This document shows positions 40,320 through 46,208 of a stretch of 46,208 nt of DNA, in pieces. The stretch comes from UMGS172 sp045647525 (lineage in GTDB: Bacteria; Bacillota; Clostridia; Oscillospirales; Acutalibacteraceae): assembly GCA_045647525.1 (NCBI GenBank), contig JAZRMK010000006.1, positions 1 through 46,208 on the forward strand, written 5' to 3'. The translations under genes were made by a program, and so were the position numbers. The notes under the pieces are model-generated. The model searched no databases, was not told the origin of the DNA, and saw only the letters and a program-made list of their open reading frames with translations. The first letter of the stretch is position 1. Each line of letters begins with the position of its first letter.

Positions 40320-40943
40320 TTATCTTTGTTTAAAAAACTTTTTTCGCTCAATGTTGCGTCTGGCGCTTACATCTTTGATCCATTTTTCAGTAACGATGAC
40401 ATCGACAGGCCTGTCAAAACGGCCGTGATACATATGTCGACGCACATTCATAGAATAACAAACACCTGCGCAAGCACCTGTATATCTCGACATATAACGG
40501 TCGTAATATCCTTTTCCGTAGCCGAGCCTGAACCCTAAATAGTCTATCGACAGTGCAGGCAAAAGCATAAGGCAACCCTCAAAACTGTCAACCGTCGGCG
40601 CTGACTCGTCAGGCTCCAACACTCCAAACGTGCCGGGTTTCAACTCGTCAAGTGAGTTTATATAATGAAACTCCATAAGTCTTGTTTCAGGTATGCACCT
40701 GGGCACTGCAACAAGTTTGCCGTCATTCAATGCATTTTCTATTATCTTTTTCGTATCAACCTCTATATCGGTTGAAACATAGACCAAAATGGTTTTGGCT
40801 GATTTATATTGATAAAGACGGGAAACGTTGCGGCACACGCCACTGTCTAACAAAGCCTTTTCCTCTGCTTTCAAGTTGCGACGTTCTTCCTTTATGAAGT
40901 TTCTTAATTCCGTCTTATATTGCCTTATATCTGTCGGTCGCAT
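40320..40943 (-). CDS. 5-formyltetrahydrofolate cyclo-ligase
   Basis: A 207-residue enzyme converting 5-formyl-THF to 5,10-methenyl-THF with ATP, returning an inactive folate to the one-carbon pool. The conserved DYLGFRLGYGKGYYDRY (about residues 134-150) is diagnostic, and the N-terminal KEERRNL lysine-rich start fits. It overlaps the end of the DJ-1 gene by 19 bases, with AGAGGC as SD within that gene, so the two are coupled. Upstream thyX consumes 5,10-methylene-THF, so placement in the operon makes metabolic sense. Confidence 0.93.
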   Translation of the reverse strand: MRPTDIRQYKTELRNFIKEERRNLKAEEKALLDSGVCRNVSRLYQYKSAKTILVYVSTDIEVDTKKIIENALNDGKLVAVPRCIPETRLMEFHYINSLDELKPGTFGVLEPDESAPTVDSFEGCLMLLPALSIDYLGFRLGYGKGYYDRYMSRYTGACAGVCYSMNVRRHMYHGRFDRPVDVIVTEKWIKDVSARRNIERKKFFKQR

Positions 40944-41476
40944 AAAAGAGTGCCTCTATAATGGTCGGCAGTATCCTTGCCGCAAATATATTTTACAAGT
41001 TCAAATCCAAAGTCAAGTGCAACACCTGCCGCACAACCGGTTATGATGTTGCCGTCGGTCACAACACCGCAGTCGAGCACATTTGCGCCAACCAACTGCT
41101 CCTCGAATCCAGGAAAACAGACTGCGTTTTTGCCATTCAGCAAGCCTTTGTGTCCCAAAATTGATGGTGCCGCACAGATGGCAGCAATCAACTTGCCGTT
41201 TTCAACACAGTAATCTATAAACTTTTGCACGGTAGCAGCCTTTTCAAGATTGAGAGTGCCGGGCATTCCGCCGGGCAGAATAATTCCTTCACAATCATCA
41301 CTGGGTGCCACTTCACAGTCGATAACATCGGCAACAACGGGAATGTTGTGTGAACCCGTTATAACCTTTGCGCCGATGCCTACGGTATACACTTCAATGT
41401 CGGCACGTCGCATAATATCAAGAGGTGCCAGAGCCTCGATCTCCTCAAAACCCTGAGCCAATAAAACGTAATACAT
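40925..41476 (-). CDS. DJ-1/PfpI family protein
   Basis: A 183-residue protein of the DJ-1/ThiJ/PfpI superfamily. The nucleophile elbow has Cys101 (LIAAICAAPSILG), with the supporting glutamate in GFEEIEALAPLD near residue 14. Members act as glyoxalase/deglycase-like or chaperone proteins in oxidative and carbonyl stress; the activity here is not known. It lies 12 bases after tmk and overlaps the folate cyclo-ligase gene. The family is sometimes annotated as a 4-methyl-5-thiazole synthesis protein, for which there is no support. Confidence 0.9.
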   Translation of the reverse strand: MYYVLLAQGFEEIEALAPLDIMRRADIEVYTVGIGAKVITGSHNIPVVADVIDCEVAPSDDCEGIILPGGMPGTLNLEKAATVQKFIDYCVENGKLIAAICAAPSILGHKGLLNGKNAVCFPGFEEQLVGANVLDCGVVTDGNIITGCAAGVALDFGFELVKYICGKDTADHYRGTLLCDRQI

Positions 41477-41488
41477 ATATTTCTCCCA

Positions 41489-42154
41489 TTACTTAACCGC
41501 GTCTAAAACACAACGGGCAATATCCTCGGAAATGGCCTCTATACTACGGGGTTTTCCGTTTTCAGCGCAACCGATAACCGTCCAACCGCACTTTTCAGCA
41601 GCAAATTTTGCAGCCTTGCGGCAGTTGGCAAGATATTGCTTGTCCTTTTCGTGAATATCCTTTTTAGCCTCGTCACCGCTGTAACGCGAAGTCATCATAG
41701 CGGTAGAAACCTCAACCGGCATATCCAAAAAGATTACCAGGTCGGGTTTAGGAATAGCCGTCTTTTGATATTCGGTCTCGTAAAGCCATGTAAGATAGGT
41801 TTCCCAACTTTCCTCGGGCAGTTTTGCCATCTGATGATAGGCATTCGATTCGACATAACGGCCACTTATAACAACGCCACCGTTTTGGTAATATTCACCC
41901 CAATGACGCTTGTAGCTTGCATATCGGTCAACAGCATAAAAAAGCGAAGCCGCATAGGCATTGACCGAGTCAGGTTTATCACCAAACTCACCGCCAAGAT
42001 ACATTCTGACAAGAGTGCTCGACGGGTCCTCGTAATCGGGGAATGAGATTATTTTGGAGTCAAGACCTTTTTCTTTTAAAACATCGGGCAGACGGTTGAT
42101 CTGCGTAGTCTTGCCGCATCCGTCAAGACCCTCAATAACAATAAGTTTTCCCAT
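41489..42154 (-). CDS. tmk: Thymidylate kinase
   Basis: A 221-residue dTMP kinase with the P-loop EGLDGCGKTT (8-17), the DR-type motif YAVDRYASYK, near residue 74, and ISGRYVESNAYHQ, near residue 95, for dTMP binding. It makes dTDP from the dTMP produced by ThyX, whose gene ends 18 bases upstream. Compared with many Tmk proteins the LID region is longer (EAKKDIHEKDKQYL). Confidence 0.93.
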   Translation of the reverse strand: MGKLIVIEGLDGCGKTTQINRLPDVLKEKGLDSKIISFPDYEDPSSTLVRMYLGGEFGDKPDSVNAYAASLFYAVDRYASYKRHWGEYYQNGGVVISGRYVESNAYHQMAKLPEESWETYLTWLYETEYQKTAIPKPDLVIFLDMPVEVSTAMMTSRYSGDEAKKDIHEKDKQYLANCRKAAKFAAEKCGWTVIGCAENGKPRSIEAISEDIARCVLDAVK

Positions 42155-42172
42155 TGTAAGTTCCTTTTCTCG

Positions 42173-42931
42173 TTATTTTACCTTGTAATGCTCACGCATT
42201 TCAACTATCTTTCCGCAGGTCATCTTTCCCTCGGGGCAGGGACCGTTAAGACAGGAAGGTCCTGCATTTTTAAAGAGGTTGGGCGACACTTCACGACACA
42301 AAAACAGCATCTTTTCCGCCAACTCTCTGATTTCCCACTGTGCGCGGTTGCAACAACGGTGGCGGAAAAAGTTGTGCAGGCTTCTTGCGTTCATTGTTAC
42401 TATCATCTTGGTGTCGCAAGCATTAGGCAGTACGAAACGAGCGTCCTCGATTGCTTTTTTTTCGGCCGCGCGTAAAGCCGCCTTTTCATCCATTCCGCTT
42501 TTGAGCATTTCATCAAGGTGTTTTTCTTTCAAAATCTCGGTCAACCTGTCGTAGTACTCCTGGTCCTTTTCCATAGCCTCAATGAAAAGCTTTTTCGCCT
42601 CTTCATTATTTTCGATTTCGGGCGGAGTTACATACTCAAACTGAGCTTCGGCAACATAACGCTGGCTCTGTACTGAATAGGACGCGATTCTGTGCCTTGT
42701 AATCTGTGCCAGCAAAGCACGTGACACACCCTCGATACCAAAGGTAAACGAGGCGTGCTCAATGGGGCTTTCATGGCCGATTTCCGACAACATATCGACA
42801 AATGCCGACGTTTTTTCGGGTGTTAATTTTTCCTGCAATTCATCAATAGTGGCAGCCGAATAGCAAAGTCTTGCAGCCGACGCCACGGTGAGTTCGGGGT
42901 TGGGAGTGTGAGCCAATAATGTAACTTTCAT
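42173..42931 (-). CDS. thyX: FAD-dependent thymidylate synthase
   Basis: A 252-residue flavoenzyme that makes dTMP from dUMP, methylene-THF and NADPH. The ThyX signature RHRX7S is at 79-89 (RHRIASYSVQS). EHASFTFGIEG, near residue 59, and the C-terminal RCCNRAQWEIRELA are also characteristic. GGAGG lies 8 bases upstream. It heads an operon with tmk, a DJ-1 protein, folate cyclo-ligase, mltG and a U32 gene. No ThyA is present in the window. Confidence 0.96.
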   Translation of the reverse strand: MKVTLLAHTPNPELTVASAARLCYSAATIDELQEKLTPEKTSAFVDMLSEIGHESPIEHASFTFGIEGVSRALLAQITRHRIASYSVQSQRYVAEAQFEYVTPPEIENNEEAKKLFIEAMEKDQEYYDRLTEILKEKHLDEMLKSGMDEKAALRAAEKKAIEDARFVLPNACDTKMIVTMNARSLHNFFRHRCCNRAQWEIRELAEKMLFLCREVSPNLFKNAGPSCLNGPCPEGKMTCGKIVEMREHYKVK

Positions 42932-43000
42932 ATTTCCTCCAACTTTTCTTAATTAAATTACATAAAACGCCAATTTAATAAAAACTCTATATTTAATTTG

Positions 43001-43029
43001 ATTATACCAAACTATCGTCAATTACGCAA
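43001..43029 (-). promoter_or_regulatory. Promoter for the thyX operon
   Basis: On the minus strand -35 TTGCGT (43029-43024) and -10 TATAAT (43006-43001), 17 bases apart. Confidence 0.6.
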
Positions 43030-43059
43030 TAAAAAACTTAAAAAAGTATTGCATAATCG

Positions 43060-43088
43060 TTGAATCGGCTGAACCTTTGTGATACCAT
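43060..43088 (+). promoter_or_regulatory. Possible promoter for the PHP gene
   Basis: -35 TTGAAT (43060-43065) and -10 TACCAT (43083-43088), 17 bases apart; the -10 is weak. Confidence 0.4.
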
Positions 43089-43133
43089 AAAGAATATGTA
43101 GGTACTCTTTATTTTACACTGTCGGAGGCTTAT

Positions 43134-43832
43134 ATGTTTAAATACGAACTTCATCTGCATACAAAAGCGTGCAGTGCGTGCGGTATATCTACAATAGGCG
43201 AGATGATAGAGGCCACCAAAAAACACGGTTATCAGGGAATCGCTGTGACCAACCACTTTTATAACGGCGGCACCCGAATCGACCAGTCACTGCCTTGGGA
43301 GGAATTTGTAGGAGCATACGAAGCAGATTGGCTCGAAGGCAAGGCTTTGGGAGACAAACTCGATATCGACGTCATCTTCGCAGTTGAGCATGTCTACACT
43401 CCGGGCAAAGAGGTGCTGATTTACGGAATAACTCCCGAGGAGTTTAAGGCAGAAACGGATTTCAAGCGCTACTCCTTGGAGCAGATATCGGCATTTGTAC
43501 GCAATCACGGCGGTTTTCTTTCCCACGCACATCCGTTCAGGGTGAGACCATATATCCGCGAGCCTGATGCCGTGCCCGACCCTGCACTTTTGGACGGTAT
43601 TGAGGTGTATAACGGCAGCGGTGCCGAAAACCGCAATGAACTGGCGCGAGAATTTGCCGATAAACACGGGCTTAAATACACAAGCGGTGGTGATGTTCAT
43701 AAAGCGACCGTTCCTTATTTTGCCAAATCAGGAATAGCCGTCGAAAAACGAATCACCGACACAAAAGAGCTTGCATCGACACTTCGTTCGGGCGATTATC
43801 ACATTATCGTCGACGGGGAAATTCAAGTTTAA
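43134..43832 (+). CDS. PHP domain metal-dependent phosphoesterase-like protein
   Basis: A 232-residue PHP-domain protein. Metal ligands are visible in HLHT (7-10), VTNHF near residue 40, the glutamate and histidine of AVEHVY near residue 84, LSHAHPF near residue 125 and GGDVHK near residue 184. Stand-alone PHP proteins hydrolyse phosphomonoesters such as histidinol phosphate or nucleotide 3'-phosphates; the substrate here is not known. GGAGG lies 8 bases before the ATG. No terminator was seen before prs, 112 bases downstream. Confidence 0.85.
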   Translation: MFKYELHLHTKACSACGISTIGEMIEATKKHGYQGIAVTNHFYNGGTRIDQSLPWEEFVGAYEADWLEGKALGDKLDIDVIFAVEHVYTPGKEVLIYGITPEEFKAETDFKRYSLEQISAFVRNHGGFLSHAHPFRVRPYIREPDAVPDPALLDGIEVYNGSGAENRNELAREFADKHGLKYTSGGDVHKATVPYFAKSGIAVEKRITDTKELASTLRSGDYHIIVDGEIQV

Positions 43833-43873
43833 ATATTTTTTTGCAAAAAACATCAAAAAGTTTAAAATTTCTC

Positions 43874-43902
43874 TTTTCTAAACCGGTTGTTTGTGGTATT
43901 AT
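43874..43902 (+). promoter_or_regulatory. Possible promoter for prs
   Basis: -35-like TTTTCT (43874-43879) and -10 TATTAT (43897-43902), 17 bases apart. The -35 is poor. Confidence 0.4.
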
Positions 43903-43944
43903 ATAGTACGGTATAAAAGTATTTAGTTTTTTGGAGGACGAAAA

Positions 43945-45072
43945 ATGACGACAGCAACTTTTAAACATCTTCCTTACGGCGATATGGCTATTATCGCAAT
44001 GCGCGGATGCGAGGAGTTCGCATCTAAGGTCGACTACTATCTCCAACAGTGGAGAGGTCTGCCGGACGAGCATACCTATGTTATCCACCCCCAGTGTCCC
44101 CGTTTCGGCACAGGTGAGGCAAAGGGTCTTGTTGAGCACACCGCACGCGGACTTGACGCATTCATTATTTGTGACTGCTTCAACTACGGTGTAACCTATA
44201 AAATGTACGGACAAACCGTTCCTATGAGTCCGGACGACCACTATCAAGATTTAAAGCGTGTTATCGCTGCTTTGGGCGGTAAAGCAAGAAGAATCAACGT
44301 TATTATGCCTATGCTTTACGAGGGCAGACAGCACCGCAGAAGTGCTCGTGAGTCTTTGGACTGCGCTATGGCATTGCAGGAGCTTAATGCTTTGGGTGTT
44401 AAAAACATCATCACCTTTGATGCTCACGACCCCAGAATCTGTAACGCAATTCCTCTCGGCGGTTTTGACAATGTTCAGCCTACATATCAGATGATCAAAT
44501 CTTTGCTCAGAACCATTCCCGATATTAAAATAGACCGCGACCATCTTATGATTGTCTCTCCCGACGAAGGCGCTATGTCACGTTGTATGTACTACTCCTC
44601 CGTTTTGGGAATAGACCTCGGTATGTTCTACAAGCGCAGAAATTACTCCATCGTTGTTAACGGCCGCAACCCCATCGAAGCACACGAGTTCTTGGGCAAA
44701 GACGTTACCGGTAAGGACCTTATCATTGTTGACGATATGATCTCTTCGGGTGATTCATTGCTTGATATTGCCGAGAAATTGAAGGCAAAGGGTTGCAACC
44801 GCGTATTTGCTTTCACAACCTTCGGTCTTTTTGTTGACGGTTATGATAAGTTCGATGACTACTATAAGAGAGGACTTATCGATAAGATCTTCACTACCAA
44901 CTTGGTTTACGGCAATGAAGAACTTATGAAGCGCGAATGGTACCAGAGAGTTGATATGTCGAAATATGTTGCTTATCTTATTGACACTATCAACTGCGAC
45001 AACTCCATCAGTTCGTTGCTTGATCCTATTGACCGCATTAAAAACGTTGTTGACAAGTACAACAATAAATAA
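43945..45072 (+). CDS. prs: Ribose-phosphate pyrophosphokinase, long clostridial form
   Basis: A 375-residue enzyme forming PRPP from ribose 5-phosphate and ATP for purine, pyrimidine, histidine and NAD synthesis. The PRPP-binding loop is LIIVDDMISSGDSLLDIA (about 259-276), and YEGRQHRRSARESLDCA, near residue 125, matches the flexible catalytic and ATP-binding region. It is about 60 residues longer than the common 310-320 residue Prs and has a distinct N-terminus (TATFKHLPYGDMAIIAMRG), as in the group found in Clostridia. GGAGG lies 8 bases upstream. A strong terminator follows. Confidence 0.9.
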   Translation: MTTATFKHLPYGDMAIIAMRGCEEFASKVDYYLQQWRGLPDEHTYVIHPQCPRFGTGEAKGLVEHTARGLDAFIICDCFNYGVTYKMYGQTVPMSPDDHYQDLKRVIAALGGKARRINVIMPMLYEGRQHRRSARESLDCAMALQELNALGVKNIITFDAHDPRICNAIPLGGFDNVQPTYQMIKSLLRTIPDIKIDRDHLMIVSPDEGAMSRCMYYSSVLGIDLGMFYKRRNYSIVVNGRNPIEAHEFLGKDVTGKDLIIVDDMISSGDSLLDIAEKLKAKGCNRVFAFTTFGLFVDGYDKFDDYYKRGLIDKIFTTNLVYGNEELMKREWYQRVDMSKYVAYLIDTINCDNSISSLLDPIDRIKNVVDKYNNK

Positions 45073-45081
45073 TTACATACT

Positions 45082-45119
45082 AAACAGCACCTATGGGTTA
45101 CCATAGGTGCTGTTTTTTG
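45082..45119 (+). terminator. Intrinsic terminator after prs
   Basis: A perfect 15-bp inverted repeat (45082-45096 with 45101-45115), GTTA loop and a T-run to 45118. Confidence 0.93.
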
Positions 45120-45136
45120 TTTTGGATTTTGTTTTT

Positions 45137-45168
45137 TGTCATTCTGAGCATGAGCGCAAGAATCTCAC
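45137..45168. repeat. Dispersed repeat copy C
   Basis: TGTCATTCTGAGCATGAGCG followed by CAAGAATCTCAC is another copy of the unit seen at 18280-18309 and 19137-19166. It ends two bases before the stop codon of the asparaginase gene, in a convergent gap like the other two clusters. Confidence 0.7.
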
Positions 45169-45170
45169 CA

Positions 45171-46082
45171 CTATTTCGACAGGGAATACCACAGTTTCAT
45201 ATACGAAAACGGTGAGGGTTCATTGATGAGTGGCACTATGCCCAACTCGGCAAATTCGCGCGATGTTTCATATTGGTCTCCTGACATAATGTCACAAGCA
45301 AAAACCGGTATCTTACGCGATGCCGCATCAAAGCAAAATCTTCTAATCTCTGGGTTTTCGGTATCCAAAGTGCCCGAGTGATACGGTTGAAACAATACTG
45401 CTCCCACCTCGTCAAGCGAATAATTGAAGCGGTCGTTGGGGTGTGCCGCGATATTCAAAACGCACACATCACTCTTTAATTTCACTCCGCAAAACTTCGG
45501 TTTTTGAGGTTCACTTTGGTCAAGGACTTCGATCTTGCCGTCTTTTAATAAGGCAAAAGGCGAACCCGCACTCTGCACCTCGTGGGACATCTCCGCGTGA
45601 CGTAAAACGCGGTCAGCACGGTGGAAAAGTTGCTTTCCGTCGCCGTTTCGGTATGCAACAAACACACCCTTGGTGCCGCTTTTTATAAACTCCACCGCCG
45701 CATAGAAATTATCATTACCGTTGGCTTTGAGATCGTCCAACGGATAATTACTGCTTACGACAACAACGGGAATATGGCATTCAACAGTCAGGCTCAAAGC
45801 CGCAGCCGCATATTGCAAAGTATCGGTTCCGTGTGTTACGATTATCCCATCGTAACCGCCGACATGCTGAGCGACAGTTGACGTCAGAATATTCAGTTTC
45901 TCGGCATTAAGCGTTTCGCTGAGCGACCAGTAGGGTGTCAGCGTTTCAAACTCAACACCTATTCCGTGTTTTGAATAGTAATTCTCCAAAAGACAGTACC
46001 GACTCTGCTCATTAGGCGCAATAAAACCGTCGTTTGCCATACTGCCGATAGTTCCGCCGGTAAATATAATCAATACCTTCAA
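45171..46082 (-). CDS. Asparaginase
   Basis: Hydrolyses asparagine to aspartate and ammonia. With TTG 46082 as start the protein has 303 residues and begins (M)KVLIIFTGGTIGSM, the normal opening of type I cytoplasmic asparaginases; AAGGTGG lies 8 bases before it. A GTG at 46094 would add four residues but overlaps the SD. The two catalytic threonine motifs, TGGTIGS near residue 8 and VTHGTDTLQYA near residue 85, are complete. No signal peptide is present, so it is intracellular. A repeat copy lies next to the stop codon. Confidence 0.92.
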   Translation of the reverse strand: MKVLIIFTGGTIGSMANDGFIAPNEQSRYCLLENYYSKHGIGVEFETLTPYWSLSETLNAEKLNILTSTVAQHVGGYDGIIVTHGTDTLQYAAAALSLTVECHIPVVVVSSNYPLDDLKANGNDNFYAAVEFIKSGTKGVFVAYRNGDGKQLFHRADRVLRHAEMSHEVQSAGSPFALLKDGKIEVLDQSEPQKPKFCGVKLKSDVCVLNIAAHPNDRFNYSLDEVGAVLFQPYHSGTLDTENPEIRRFCFDAASRKIPVFACDIMSGDQYETSREFAELGIVPLINEPSPFSYMKLWYSLSK

Positions 46083-46138
46083 GTTCTCACCCACCTTGGA
46101 ATTGTTATGCCCGAAAATTTAAACGTAAAACTTTAATT

Positions 46139-46208
46139 TTAATCTGTTTGCTCATCCGATTCTGCGCGTTCGGGGAACATTTCTTCAACTTGTCCTCGGC
46201 AAATAAAT
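46139..46208 (-). CDS. C-terminal end of an unidentified gene (runs off the right edge)
   Basis: An open frame enters from the right edge and stops at TAA 46141-46139, reading CRGQVEEMFPERAESDEQTD before the stop. It is acidic and ends 44 bases upstream of the asparaginase region on the same strand. Only about 22 residues are present, too few to assign a family or even to be certain it is coding. Confidence 0.4.
   Translation of the reverse strand, partial: FICRGQVEEMFPERAESDEQTD

Noticed and set aside
43833..43860. Terminator after the PHP gene
   Set aside because: Only an A/T tract with TTTTTTTGCAAAAAA is present; there is no G/C-containing stem, so it was not called.
1..46208. CRISPR arrays, tRNA or rRNA genes, transposases, phage structural genes
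   Set aside because: No regularly spaced repeats, cloverleaf-like segments or rRNA blocks were seen, and every large open frame is accounted for by other families.

Overview
The window reads as a chromosomal segment of a strictly anaerobic, gut-type Clostridia (Firmicutes), most likely an Oscillospirales/Ruminococcaceae-like organism. Supporting signs are the order SRP RNA-dnaX-ybaB-recR and mltG-U32-PBP (both as in Bacillus/Clostridia), strong SD sequences and TTG/GTG starts, a bile salt hydrolase, a flavodiiron protein with rubredoxins, ThyX rather than a visible ThyA, and an InlB-repeat surface protein. This placement is inferred from gene content; no rRNA gene is present to confirm it. 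No tRNA, CRISPR array, insertion sequence or phage structural gene was recognised.

Layout. 1-757 (minus): Fe-S scaffold protein and the start of its GGGtGRT partner behind a strong promoter and a long leader hairpin. 982-4644 (minus): a 1220-residue secreted, probably wall-anchored repeat protein. 4858-8776 (minus): argG-argH and ilvE. 8912-10415 (minus): a GNAT/radical-SAM pair with Cys-rich tails. 10561-16133 (plus): prfC, purC, then a bile salt hydrolase-flavodiiron-rubredoxin operon. 16313-18157: an NhaC antiporter with an unusual N-terminal ectodomain. 18241-19212: a small divergent SLOG/XRE cassette with paired operators, flanked by dispersed repeats. 19265-22042 (minus): ireB and pcrA. 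22205-24959: SRP RNA, dnaX, ybaB, recR. 25179-27809: murA, walJ, rlmH. 28060-31996: rpmG, a secE with an extra four-helix domain, nusG, rplK, rplA, rplJ, rplL, with L1- and L10-type mRNA regulatory elements. 32104-35895: a DUF1653 protein and the alaS-HIT-phosphoribosyltransferase operon. 36032-42931 (minus): thyX-tmk-DJ-1-fcl-mltG-U32 followed, across a hairpin, by a class B PBP. 43134-45072 (plus): a PHP protein and a PRPP synthetase. 45171-46208 (minus): asparaginase and the last codons of a further gene.

How the parts fit. Most of the window is housekeeping: translation (prfC, ribosomal proteins, alaS, rlmH), DNA maintenance (pcrA, dnaX, recR), wall synthesis (murA, mltG, PBP), nucleotide supply (purC, prs, tmk, thyX, a phosphoribosyltransferase) and amino acid metabolism (argGH, ilvE, asparaginase). 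The accessory and more novel parts are the SLOG/XRE cassette, the Cys-tailed radical-SAM/GNAT pair, the extended SecE, the extended NhaC and the surface protein. Three clusters of one dispersed repeat family lie in convergent intergenic gaps, and two of them bracket the SLOG/XRE cassette.
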